In this document: positions 26,219 through 34,173 of the stretch, one piece after another
Layout of the letters: each line of letters opens with the position of its first letter
Position numbering within the stretch: the stretch's first letter is position 1
From: Fuscibacter oryzae
GTDB lineage: Bacteria; Pseudomonadota; Alphaproteobacteria; Rhodobacterales; Rhodobacteraceae
Assembly (NCBI RefSeq): GCF_016765795.1
Contig: NZ_JAESVP010000001.1
Span: 248,001 to 312,000 of the forward strand
Reading direction: 5' to 3'
DNA length: 64,000 nucleotides
Notes under the pieces: generated by a model
Told to the model about the DNA's origin: nothing
Databases searched by the model: none
What the model saw: only the letters and a program-made list of their open reading frames with translations
Program-made: the position numbers and the translations under genes

Positions 26219-27150
26219 CGCGCGCGTTGCGCCCCTTTGGCCTGATGCTGGCGGTGGGCCTTGCGCTGTCCGCCTGCGTCACCCCGCCCGCGGGGCGCAA
26301 TGTTACGCCGCCCGCGCGGCCCATCGCGCAGACCCCGCCCGCCAATGCGCCCGACACCCCTGCCAGTGCAGCGGCGCGGGCCTATTACGGGCAGGTGCAG
26401 CAGGCCTTGCTGTCGCAAGGCTTGTTGCGCACCGATGGGGGCGGGCCGGACACGCCGTTTTCGGCCGATCTTCTGACGCGCAATTTCATCAAGATCGCGC
26501 TTTATGATGAATATGACCGGGGCGGCGCGCCCTCCAGCGTCGGCCAGTTGCGGCGCTGGAATGCGCCGGTGCGGGTGGGCCTGCGCTTTGGCGCCTCGGT
26601 TTCCGCCCAAAGGCGGGCGACAGATACAGCCATGGTCGGATCTTACCTTGCGCGGCTGTCGCGGTTGACCGGGCATGCCATCGCGCTGGATGACATCGCG
26701 CCGAATTTCTACGTCTATATGGTGTCAGAAGACGAACGCCGCGCCCTTGGCCCCGAGATTCGCGCCGCCATGCCCGAACTGGGGCCGGGCGACGTGCGCA
26801 GCGTCACCGATATGCCGCGATCCACCTATTGCATCGTACTGGCACAATCGGCGGGCAGCACAGGTGTCTATCAGCACGCCTTTGCCGTGATCCGTTCCGA
26901 ACACCCCGACCTTTTGCGCCTGTCCTGCGTGCATGAAGAGATTGCCCAAGGCCTTGGCCTGCCCAATGACAGCCCCCTCGCCCGCCCCTCGATCTTCAAT
27001 GATGATGAGGAATTCGCCCTGCTGACCCGGCAGGACGAGATGATGCTGCGGCTGCTATACAACCCCGCCCTCCGCCCCGGCATGACCGAGGCCGAGGCCC
27101 GCCCCATTGTGACCGACCTTGCCAAAGGGCTGGTCGGTGGTGAATCATGA
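26215..27150 (+). CDS. DUF2927-domain lipoprotein
   Basis: A 311-aa predicted lipoprotein: signal MTRALRPFGLMLAVGLALSAC with lipobox LSAC, then a Pro-rich linker. The body contains NFIKIALYDEYDRGG, RWNAPVRVGLRFGASVS, STYCIVLAQSAGS, and HEEIAQGLGLPNDSPLARPS near residue 245. The HEExxQGLGL segment resembles a degenerate zincin site, which is typical of DUF2927; protease activity is unproven. Its position between telA and the SPFH gene, with an ATGA overlap, makes it part of this module, on the periplasmic side. Confidence 0.83.
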   Translation: MTRALRPFGLMLAVGLALSACVTPPAGRNVTPPARPIAQTPPANAPDTPASAAARAYYGQVQQALLSQGLLRTDGGGPDTPFSADLLTRNFIKIALYDEYDRGGAPSSVGQLRRWNAPVRVGLRFGASVSAQRRATDTAMVGSYLARLSRLTGHAIALDDIAPNFYVYMVSEDERRALGPEIRAAMPELGPGDVRSVTDMPRSTYCIVLAQSAGSTGVYQHAFAVIRSEHPDLLRLSCVHEEIAQGLGLPNDSPLARPSIFNDDEEFALLTRQDEMMLRLLYNPALRPGMTEAEARPIVTDLAKGLVGGES

Positions 27151-27176
27151 CCCCGTTTCAGGGGAAGGAGTGACCC

Positions 27177-28274
27177 ATGGTCTTCGATTTTCTCAAAGGC
27201 GAATTCATCGATGTCATTTCCTGGCTGGACGACACGCGCGACACGATGGTGTGGCGGTTCGAACGGCGCGGGAATGCGATCAAATACGGTGCCAAGCTGA
27301 CCGTGCGCGAGGGGCAGGCGGCGGTTTTCGTGCATGAGGGGCAGCTGGCCGATGTGTTCGGCCCCGGCCTTTACATGCTGGAAACCAACAACCTGCCGAT
27401 CCTGACGACCTTGCAGCACTGGGACCACGGCTTTCAGTCGCCCTTCCAGTCCGAAATCTATTTCGTCAACACCACGCGCTTCAACGACCAGAAATGGGGC
27501 ACCAAGAACCCGATCATGGCACGCGACCCCGAATTTGGTCCGGTGCGCCTGCGCGCTTTTGGCACCTATTCAATGCGGGTTTCCGATCCGGGCACCTTCA
27601 TCAAGGAGATCGTCGGCACGGATGGAGAGTTCACCGCCGACGAAATCTCGAACCAGATCCGCAATGTGATCGTGCAAGAAGCCAGCCAGACCCTGGCGAA
27701 ATCGGGCATTCCGGTGCTGGACATGGCCGGGAACACCGGCGATCTGGGCAAGCTGATCGCCACGGCGATCACGCCCAAGGTGGGCGATTACGGCCTGTCG
27801 ATCCCGGAATTCTATATCGAGAACATCAGCCTGCCCGAAGAAGTCGAAAAGGTGCTGGACAAGCGCACCTCGATAGGGGTCGCGGGTGATCTGTCGAAAT
27901 ACATGCAGTTCAACGCCGCGGAATCGCTGGACAATCCCGGTTCCGGCGCGGGCACGATGATGGGCGCGGGCATGGCCGCCGGCATGGGGGCCGCGATGGG
28001 TCAGAACATGGGACCATGGGGCGCGGCCCCGGCCGCCGCAGCGCCCGCCGCCCCGCCGCCACCGCCCCCTGCGGGCAAGGCCTGGCATATCGCGGACAAT
28101 GGCCAGACCAAAGGCCCGTTCAGCGAGGCTGACCTTGCACAGATGGCGCAAACGGGCAGTCTGACCCGCGCGACGCTGGTTTGGACCGCCGGGCAAGACG
28201 GCTGGAAACCCGCCGCCGACACCGATCTGACGCGCCTTCTGGCGCAGGTGCCGCCGCCCCCGCCTGCGGTGTAA
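27177..28274 (+). CDS. SPFH-domain protein with C-terminal GYF_2 domain (YdjI-like)
   Basis: A 365-aa protein. It opens MVFDFLKGEFIDVISWLDDT then TMVWRFERRGNAIKYGAKLT, the hallmark of the virion-core-protein-like SPFH group that includes Bacillus YdjI. The SPFH core runs to about residue 240. A Gly/Met/Ala/Pro-rich hinge (GAGMAAGMGAAMGQNMGPWG) leads to a GYF_2/DUF4339 domain (about 302-355: WHIADNGQTKGPFSEADLA). SPFH proteins scaffold membrane microdomains; the GYF-like domain suggests a binding platform for Pro-rich partners. One base separates it from the zinc-ribbon gene. Confidence 0.88.
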   Translation: MVFDFLKGEFIDVISWLDDTRDTMVWRFERRGNAIKYGAKLTVREGQAAVFVHEGQLADVFGPGLYMLETNNLPILTTLQHWDHGFQSPFQSEIYFVNTTRFNDQKWGTKNPIMARDPEFGPVRLRAFGTYSMRVSDPGTFIKEIVGTDGEFTADEISNQIRNVIVQEASQTLAKSGIPVLDMAGNTGDLGKLIATAITPKVGDYGLSIPEFYIENISLPEEVEKVLDKRTSIGVAGDLSKYMQFNAAESLDNPGSGAGTMMGAGMAAGMGAAMGQNMGPWGAAPAAAAPAAPPPPPPAGKAWHIADNGQTKGPFSEADLAQMAQTGSLTRATLVWTAGQDGWKPAADTDLTRLLAQVPPPPPAV

Positions 28275-28275
28275 C

Positions 28276-29400
28276 GTGGTCCCCAAGGTCACACAGGAAC
28301 ACCGCTGGCCGTGCAGCGCCTGCGGGGCCGAGTTGCGTTTTGCCCCCGGGCAAACGCAACTGGTGTGTGACCATTGCGGCCATGTCGAAACCATCCCCGC
28401 CGCCGACGCTCCCCGCCGCGCCCGCGCGCTTGGGGAACTGGATCTTGCCCAAGGCCTGCGCGACGATCTGCCGGATGAGGCGACGGCAGAGGTGCGCACC
28501 ACCCGTTGCCCCAACTGCGGCTCTGTCGTCGAATTTCAGGGCGCCAGCCACGCCACCGAATGCCCGTTCTGCGCCACCCCCGTCGTCATTGATACCGGCA
28601 GCCAGCGGCGGTTGAAACCGCAGGCCGTCGTGCCCTTTCAACTGACCGAGGCGCAGGCGCGCGACAGGCTGACCGGCTGGCTGGGGGGGCTGTGGTTTGC
28701 GCCGAACCGCCTGTTGGAATTCACCCGCAAGGGCCGCGCCATGGCGGGCATCTATGTGCCCTACTGGACCTTTGATGCCGACAGCGCCAGTCGCTATTCC
28801 GGCGAAAGGGGCGATTACTATTACACCACCGAATGGGTCACGGTAGAGGTGAATGGCCGGACCGAGCGTCGCCAGCAACAGGTGCGCCACACCCGCTGGA
28901 CCAGCGTTTCCGGGCGGGTTGCGCGGGCGTTCGACGATGTGCTGATCCTCGCCTCCACCAGCATTCCGCCCCATCTGGGCAATGCGCTGTCGAACTGGGA
29001 TCTGTCTGCCCTTGCCCCCTATTCGCCTGATTATCTGGCGGGTTTTCAGGCCGAAGGCTACACCGTCCCCTTGTCTGACGGTCATTCCCGCGCGCGCGAC
29101 TGGATGGGCCGGGTGATCGCCGAGGATGTGCGCCGCGACATCGGTGGCGACGAACAGCGCATCACCGACATCGACAGCACCTTCCGCGCCGAAACCTTCA
29201 AGCACATCCTGCTGCCGATCTGGATGGCTGCCTATAAATACAACGGGCGCAGCTATCAGTTTCTGGTCAACGGTCAGACCGGAGAGGTGCGCGGCGAACG
29301 CCCCTACAGCATCTGGAAGATCACCCTTGCCATTCTGGCCGTGGCGGCCATCGTCGGCGTCGCCTTCTACCTGAACGATCAGGGCATGCTGAACCGCTGA
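28276..29400 (+). CDS. Double zinc-ribbon membrane-anchored protein, SPFH partner
   Basis: A 374-aa protein with GTG start at 28276, one base after the SPFH stop. Two zinc ribbons: Cys13, Cys16, Cys31, Cys34 and Cys78, Cys81, Cys96, Cys99. A beta-rich central region follows (YVPYWTFDADSASRYSGERG, YKYNGRSYQFLVNGQTGEVR). One transmembrane helix lies near the C-terminus (ITLAILAVAAIVGVAFYL). Such proteins are often mislabelled as PriA/helicase because of the ribbons; no helicase motifs are present. It parallels the zinc-ribbon partner of YdjI in Bacillus. Function is inferred from context only. Confidence 0.8.
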   Translation: MVPKVTQEHRWPCSACGAELRFAPGQTQLVCDHCGHVETIPAADAPRRARALGELDLAQGLRDDLPDEATAEVRTTRCPNCGSVVEFQGASHATECPFCATPVVIDTGSQRRLKPQAVVPFQLTEAQARDRLTGWLGGLWFAPNRLLEFTRKGRAMAGIYVPYWTFDADSASRYSGERGDYYYTTEWVTVEVNGRTERRQQQVRHTRWTSVSGRVARAFDDVLILASTSIPPHLGNALSNWDLSALAPYSPDYLAGFQAEGYTVPLSDGHSRARDWMGRVIAEDVRRDIGGDEQRITDIDSTFRAETFKHILLPIWMAAYKYNGRSYQFLVNGQTGEVRGERPYSIWKITLAILAVAAIVGVAFYLNDQGMLNR

Positions 29401-29739
29401 GGGCGCTCTTGCCGTAAATGGGTTGGCACAGGATACCGCCCGTTCCAATGGGCCCCTCCCCTGCCGCCGTGGGCGATAAATAGTCCCCTAGCGTGATGTT
29501 TGAGATCATGCACCTTACCGCGCATCCCAAGCGCCCGCAGTTATTTGCGTTGCACGCACGCCAAAAGGGCCGGGGGTACGCCCGAGCCGAATGCTCCCGG
29601 CGCGCCACCCGTGAAAACATGACTCTTAAAAACAGATATTCGTGATCCGCCGCCAAGGCACCCGCCTGCGGTTGACACCCCCTCCCCACGGGTCTAGCCC
29701 GGCCCTGTTCCAACCGGAACGCCGCATCAGGACGCTGCG
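29401..29739. other. 339-bp spacer between the SPFH module and the MFS gene
   Basis: No convincing gene. A TTGACA at 29672-29677 with TCTAGC at 29693-29698 (15-bp spacing, suboptimal) may drive the MFS gene. The part at 29480-29560 is less GC-rich than its surroundings and holds no start with a ribosome site. No clear terminator follows the zinc-ribbon gene. Confidence 0.5.
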
Positions 29740-30978
29740 ATGATCCTTTCCGAGACCGATGCCACGATGCAGGGCAAACACGTCCTGCAAAACCGTAACT
29801 ATCGCCTCTTCCTCACCTCGCGCACCTGCTCGTCGCTGGGGTTTCAGTCGCTGACCGTGGCGCTGGGGTGGATGATCTACGACCTGACCGGCAGCGCCTG
29901 GATGCTGGGCTGGGTCGGGTTCTGCCAGTTCCTGCCGATGCTGCTCCTGACCTTCGTGGTCGGCACCGTCGCCGACCGCTATGATCGCCGCCGCATCGGG
30001 CTGATCTGCCAATGGGTACAGGCGGTCACCGTGCTGACCCTCGGCACACTGGCTTGGCACGGGCTCTTGACCGCGCCGGGTATTCTGGCCGCCGTCGCGG
30101 TCCTTGGCGCGGCACAGGCGTTCGAACGGCCCACCATGGCCTCGCTGGTGCCCGGCATCGTCGGGCCCGCCATGCTGCAACGCGCTATCGCCACCTCGAC
30201 CTCTTTCATGCAGACGGCGCTGATCGTCGGGCCATCGCTGGGCGGCATCCTCTATGGCGTGGACAGGCTGGTACCGTTTTTCACCTCTGCCGTACTGTTT
30301 CTGGCCGCAGGCATCGCCGTCTCGCGCATCCGGCTGATAGCACCACCTGCGGCCCGAGCGCCCGTGACCCTTGCGACGGTTTTTGCCGGGGTTGCCTTCA
30401 TCCGCCAAACGCCTGCCGTGCTGGGCATGATCTCGCTCGATCTCTTCGCCGTCCTCCTCGGCGGAGCCACAGCACTTCTGCCGATTTACGCCAGCGACAT
30501 CCTAGACGGCGGCCCCTTTGCGCTTGGCCTCTTGCGCGCGGCACCCGCCATCGGCGCGCTTCTCATGTCGTTTTACGTCGCGCGCCACCCGATCCGGCGC
30601 GGCGCGGGCAAAAAGATGTTCGCCGCCGTCGCCGTCTTTGGCCTTGCCACCATCGTCTTCGCGCTGTCCACCAACATCACCCTGTCCATTCTGGCGCTCC
30701 TCGTCGTCGGCGCCTCCGACAATATCAGCGTCGTCGTCCGCTCCTCGCTGGTGCAGCTGATGACACCGGATGAGATGCGGGGCCGGGTCAATGCCGTGAA
30801 CTCGCTCTTCATCGGCACCTCGAACCAGTTGGGAGAGTTTGAAAGCGGCATGGTGGCGGGTGCCCTTGGCCCGGTGGCGGCGGGTGTCATCGGCGGCGTC
30901 GGCACGCTGGCCGTTGTGGCGCTGTGGATGGCCGCCTTCCCCACCCTGCGCCGGATCGAACGGCTGGACGGCACCTGA
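29740..30978 (+). CDS. MFS transporter
   Basis: A 412-aa membrane protein with about twelve helices and the MFS loop motif GTVADRYDRRRIGLICQW near residue 70. The arrangement RNYRLFLTSRTCSSLGFQS, SLVPGIVGPAMLQRAIATS, and MRGRVNAVNSLFIGTSNQLG near residue 350 fits the EntS/DHA3-like efflux group. The substrate cannot be read. AGGA precedes the ATG at 29740. Followed by repeat copy 4. Confidence 0.88.
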   Translation: MILSETDATMQGKHVLQNRNYRLFLTSRTCSSLGFQSLTVALGWMIYDLTGSAWMLGWVGFCQFLPMLLLTFVVGTVADRYDRRRIGLICQWVQAVTVLTLGTLAWHGLLTAPGILAAVAVLGAAQAFERPTMASLVPGIVGPAMLQRAIATSTSFMQTALIVGPSLGGILYGVDRLVPFFTSAVLFLAAGIAVSRIRLIAPPAARAPVTLATVFAGVAFIRQTPAVLGMISLDLFAVLLGGATALLPIYASDILDGGPFALGLLRAAPAIGALLMSFYVARHPIRRGAGKKMFAAVAVFGLATIVFALSTNITLSILALLVVGASDNISVVVRSSLVQLMTPDEMRGRVNAVNSLFIGTSNQLGEFESGMVAGALGPVAAGVIGGVGTLAVVALWMAAFPTLRRIERLDGT

Positions 30979-30982
30979 TCCC

Positions 30983-31041
30983 TTCCTCTTGGCAAAAATA
31001 CTCCGGGGGAGTCGCGGCACGCGACGGGGGCAGCGCCCCCT
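30983..31041 (+). repeat. GC-rich intergenic hairpin repeat, copy 4 (AAATACTCCGGGGG type)
   Basis: Leader CTTCCTCTTGGC, head AAATACTCCGGGGGAG, then GTCGCGGCACGCGAC (short inner hairpin) and GGGGGCAGCGCCCCC (terminal hairpin). It begins just after the MFS stop. The leader is shared with copy 5 at 56604-56667. Confidence 0.76.
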
Positions 31042-31104
31042 TCCCTGGTTGACAGCACAAGCCCCCTTGCCCATAGCGACAAGGACGACAAAGGGACCGC
31101 CGCC

Positions 31105-32067
31105 ATGCACTATGACCCGACCCGCACCCTGCCCGAAGCGCGGATTGCCGACCTGCCGAACCCCTATTTCGGCAAGGTGCGCGATTGCTATGATCTGCCG
31201 GATCAGCGCCGCATCCTGATCTCGTCAGACCGGATTTCCGCGTTTGACCGTATTCTGGCCGTCATCCCCTACAAGGGCCAGGTGCTGACCCAGATGGCGC
31301 GGTTCTGGTTCGATGCCACAGCCGACATTTGCCCCAACCATGTGCTGGCCTACCCCGACCCCAATGTGGTGGTGGGCAAGCTGGTCACCATCCTGCCGGT
31401 GGAAATCGTGGTGCGCGGCTATCTGGCGGGCACCACAGGCACCTCGGTTCTGACGATGTACAAAAAGGGCGTGCGCCAGATGTATGGCCACACATTGCCC
31501 GACGGGATGCGCGACAATCAGGCGCTGCCCGCCCCGATCATCACCCCCACCTCCAAGGCCTTTGACGGCGGCCATGATGAGCCGCTGACCGAGACCGAAA
31601 TTATCGCCCAAGGCCTGCTGACCCAAGCGCAGTGGAATGACGTGTCGGCCAAGGCGCTGGCGCTGTTCGCGCGCGGGCAAAAGATGGCCGCCGAACGCGG
31701 TCTGATCCTTGTCGATACCAAATACGAATTCGGGCTGGATGCCGCGGGCAACATCCTGATCGCCGACGAAATCCACACCCCCGATTCCAGCCGCTATTGG
31801 ATCGCACACAGCTATGCCAAAGCGTTCGAGACGGGCGAGCGCCCCGCCTCTTTCGACAAGGATGTGATCCGCGCCTGGGTCGCCGCGCGCTGCGACCCCT
31901 ATGTAGATGACATCCCCGAGATTCCGGCCGAGATGATCGAAAAGACCGCCCGCGCCTATATTGAGGCCTATGAGATGATCACCGGCACCGCTTTCGTGCC
32001 CGATCTGACGGGCGAAACCGTGCTGGCGCGGGTGCGCAGCAACCTGCGGCAATTCTTCACCACCTGA
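31105..32067 (+). CDS. purC: Phosphoribosylaminoimidazole-succinocarboxamide synthase
   Basis: A 320-aa SAICAR synthase of purine biosynthesis (CAIR + Asp + ATP). Motifs: [12 protein letters not shown] near 20, [11 protein letters not shown] around 35-45, [17 protein letters not shown] (about 95), [20 protein letters not shown], and [20 protein letters not shown] (about 200). Length is at the long end of the family, like eukaryotic-type/alphaproteobacterial PurC. Start at 31105 ([12 protein letters not shown]). Probably expressed alone. Confidence 0.95.
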   Translation: MHYDPTRTLPEARIADLPNPYFGKVRDCYDLPDQRRILISSDRISAFDRILAVIPYKGQVLTQMARFWFDATADICPNHVLAYPDPNVVVGKLVTILPVEIVVRGYLAGTTGTSVLTMYKKGVRQMYGHTLPDGMRDNQALPAPIITPTSKAFDGGHDEPLTETEIIAQGLLTQAQWNDVSAKALALFARGQKMAAERGLILVDTKYEFGLDAAGNILIADEIHTPDSSRYWIAHSYAKAFETGERPASFDKDVIRAWVAARCDPYVDDIPEIPAEMIEKTARAYIEAYEMITGTAFVPDLTGETVLARVRSNLRQFFTT

Positions 32068-32072
32068 GCAAA

Positions 32073-32086
32073 TGTTTGCGCAAACA
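32073..32086. promoter_or_regulatory. Perfect palindrome upstream of the sugar kinase
   Basis: TGTTTGCGCAAACA, a 14-bp perfect palindrome 44 bp before the kinase start and five bases after the purC stop. The form resembles LacI-family operators with a central GCGC. The regulator is not in the window. Confidence 0.5.
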
Positions 32087-32130
32087 CCGCGCTTTCGGCT
32101 AAATCCGGCGAACGGGAATGGAGGAACCAG

Positions 32131-33054
32131 ATGATTCTCAGCGCAGGTGAGGCCCTGATCGACATGCTGCCACGCACCGCCACCAGCGGTGAGGCGTGTT
32201 TTGCCCCCTATGCGGGCGGTGCCGTGTTCAACACTGCTATCGCACTGGGGCGTCTGGGCGCGCCCTCGGCCTTTTTCTCGGGCGTGTCCACCGACATGCT
32301 GGGCGAGATTCTGGCAGAAACGCTGGCGGCCTCTCAGGTGGAGACCCGGTTCCTCGCGCGGTCCGACCGCCCCACCACGGTTGCCTTTGTCAAACTGGTG
32401 AACGGTCAGGCGACCTATGCGTTTTATGATGAAGGCACCGCTGGCCGGATGCTGGCCACCGCCGACCTGCCCGCCCTGCCGCCCGAAATCAGCACCGTCT
32501 TTGTCGGCGGCATCAGCCTGGTGAACGACCCCGCCGCCAGCACCTATGAGGCGCTGCAAGCGCGTGAGGCGGCGACCCGCGTCACCATGATCGACCCCAA
32601 CATCCGCCCCGGTTTCATCGCAGGCAAGGAAACCGAATACCGCGGCCGGATTGAGCGGATGATCGCGCGGGCGGATCTGGTGAAGCTGTCGGATGAAGAC
32701 CTGCACTGGCTAATGGGTGAGGGCGATCTGACCACTCTTGCGCGCGGCCTTCTGGCCAAGGGGCCAAAGGCCGTCTTCATCACCGAAGGCGCCAAGGGCG
32801 CCCGCGCCGTTACCGCCCGCCAAGACCGCTTTGTCCCCGCCCACAAGGTCACCGTCGCCGATACCGTCGGCGCGGGCGACACCTTCAACGCGGGTGTCCT
32901 TTGCGCGTTGCACGAGGCCGGTGCATTGACCAAGGCGCGTGTCGGGGTGCTGACCGATGCCGAGCTGGATGCCGCCCTCTCTCTGGGCGTCGCCTCTGCC
33001 GCCATCACCGTCAGCCGCCCCGGCGCAAACCCGCCTTGGCGGAACGAATTGTGA
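32131..33054 (+). CDS. PfkB-family carbohydrate kinase (probable fructokinase)
   Basis: A 307-aa ribokinase-fold kinase. N-terminal [15 protein letters not shown] and [18 protein letters not shown]-terminal PfkB signature [17 protein letters not shown] near residue 250 with the catalytic Asp and anion hole; [10 protein letters not shown]-like [11 protein letters not shown] contacts the sugar. Fructose is the likely substrate from overall pattern, but other ketoses are possible. GGAGG precedes the start; the stop overlaps dtd as GTGA. A LacI-like palindrome upstream suggests sugar-dependent control. Confidence 0.86.
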   Translation: MILSAGEALIDMLPRTATSGEACFAPYAGGAVFNTAIALGRLGAPSAFFSGVSTDMLGEILAETLAASQVETRFLARSDRPTTVAFVKLVNGQATYAFYDEGTAGRMLATADLPALPPEISTVFVGGISLVNDPAASTYEALQAREAATRVTMIDPNIRPGFIAGKETEYRGRIERMIARADLVKLSDEDLHWLMGEGDLTTLARGLLAKGPKAVFITEGAKGARAVTARQDRFVPAHKVTVADTVGAGDTFNAGVLCALHEAGALTKARVGVLTDAELDAALSLGVASAAITVSRPGANPPWRNEL

Positions 33055-33494
33055 GGGCCGTTCTTCAGCGCGTCAGCCGCGCCAGCGTTTCCGTCGATGG
33101 AGCCGTGGTCGGCGAGATCGGCCCCGGTCTGATGATCCTCGTTTGCGCCATGCAGGGCGATACCGAGGCGCAGGCCGACAAACTGGCCGCGAAAATCGCC
33201 AAGCTGCGGATTTTCAAGGATGAGGCGGGCAAGATGAACCTGTCGGTCAAGGACGCGGGCAACGCTGCCCTGATCGTCAGCCAGTTCACCCTTGCCGCCG
33301 ACCTGCGCGGCAACCGCCCCGGCTTCAGCCCCGCTGCTGCCCCGGATGAGGGCAAGCGGCTTTATGATTATTTCACCACCCGGATTGCGGCCGAAGGCAT
33401 TGCGGTCGCAAACGGCATCTTCGGCGCCGATATGGATGTGTCACTGGTCAATCAGGGGCCGGTGACCATCTGGCTGGACACCGACACCCTGTAA
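33051..33494 (+). CDS. dtd: D-aminoacyl-tRNA deacylase
   Basis: A 147-aa Dtd that hydrolyses D-aminoacyl-tRNAs. Signatures: [20 protein letters not shown] at the N-terminus, [20 protein letters not shown] (about 75-95; SQFTL active-site loop), and the C-terminal NxGPVT as [15 protein letters not shown] start at 33051 overlapping the kinase stop (GTGA). Full family length. Confidence 0.95.
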   Translation: MRAVLQRVSRASVSVDGAVVGEIGPGLMILVCAMQGDTEAQADKLAAKIAKLRIFKDEAGKMNLSVKDAGNAALIVSQFTLAADLRGNRPGFSPAAAPDEGKRLYDYFTTRIAAEGIAVANGIFGADMDVSLVNQGPVTIWLDTDTL

Positions 33495-33509
33495 CCTGCC
33501 TATCCGCGA

Positions 33510-34043
33510 TCAGTTGAACGGGTTGGCATCGCCGCCCTTGCTCAGTGCATCAGAACACTCGACCAGCGCATTGATCGAGGCGTTCGATCCGGCCAGCGAA
33601 TAATCGACCACATCCGACCCATCGGCGCTGCGCAGATAAAGCCGGCTGCCCTGCGCCACCTCGATCAGGAAATTCACGCCCTGATCACTGTCGGGCAGGT
33701 CGAACAGGACCGAATTCTTGTAAAGTTCTGCCCCCGTCAGGTTCCAGGGCGCACGGCTGCCGATGGCAACTTGCAGATCGGCGGTCTGGCCTTCGCCGAA
33801 ATCCCAAGAGGTGGAATAGAACTGCAACCGCACCGATTTGTCCTGAAACACCCAGATGGTGAAACTGTCGCTGCCGCCGTCCACCGCTGCCGTGCAGGAC
33901 ATCGTGCCATCGTCCAGCGCAATCACCTCGACCTGCCAGTGTTTGTGCTGAAACACGATCTGCGATTTCGCTTCAGCCAACGCCGGTGCCGCCGACAGCG
34001 CCATAACCCCGGCGAAGACCGCGCCTAGAATAGCTTTTTTCAT
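33510..34043 (-). CDS. Secreted hypothetical protein (weak IalB-like pattern)
   Basis: A 177-aa protein with a Sec signal peptide (MKKAILGAVFAGVMALSAAP, cleavage near ALA-EA). The mature part is beta-rich: KSQIVFQHKHWQVEVIALDD, SDSFTIWVFQDKSVRLQFYS, GVNFLIEVAQGSRLYLRSAD, SINALVECSDALSKGG. Two cysteines (in MSCTAA and VECSD) may form a disulfide. The last third recalls invasion-associated-locus-B proteins, but the match is weak. GGAG upstream of the start. Convergent with dtd, 15 bp apart. Function unknown. Confidence 0.72.
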   Translation of the reverse strand: MKKAILGAVFAGVMALSAAPALAEAKSQIVFQHKHWQVEVIALDDGTMSCTAAVDGGSDSFTIWVFQDKSVRLQFYSTSWDFGEGQTADLQVAIGSRAPWNLTGAELYKNSVLFDLPDSDQGVNFLIEVAQGSRLYLRSADGSDVVDYSLAGSNASINALVECSDALSKGGDANPFN

Positions 34044-34103
34044 ACCCTAACTCCCTCACGAATTGGTGATAGGAATAATGCGGCAAGTGCGCGCTGCAAA
34101 ATG

Positions 34104-34133
34104 AAAAAGGCGGTCATCCGCAAGATGACCGCC
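34104..34133 (-). terminator. Rho-independent terminator of the acyl-CoA synthetase gene
   Basis: 9-bp stem GGCGGTCAT / ATGACCGCC (34125-34133 with 34109-34117 on the minus strand), 7-base loop, then TTTTTCATTTTG. It lies 40 bp past the stop at 34174 and before the secreted-protein start. Confidence 0.9.
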
Positions 34134-34173
34134 CGAAATCGTTTCCAAAATCCACCAGAATGACGGGTTTCGA

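Noticed and set aside
28276-29400. Zinc-ribbon protein as a PriA-type helicase
   Set aside because: Only zinc ribbons resemble it; no Walker or helicase motifs, and a C-terminal membrane helix is present.
29321-29713. 130-codon minus-strand frame at the MFS upstream spacer
   Set aside because: Runs antisense into the zinc-ribbon gene, lacks a start site signal, composition is not protein-like.
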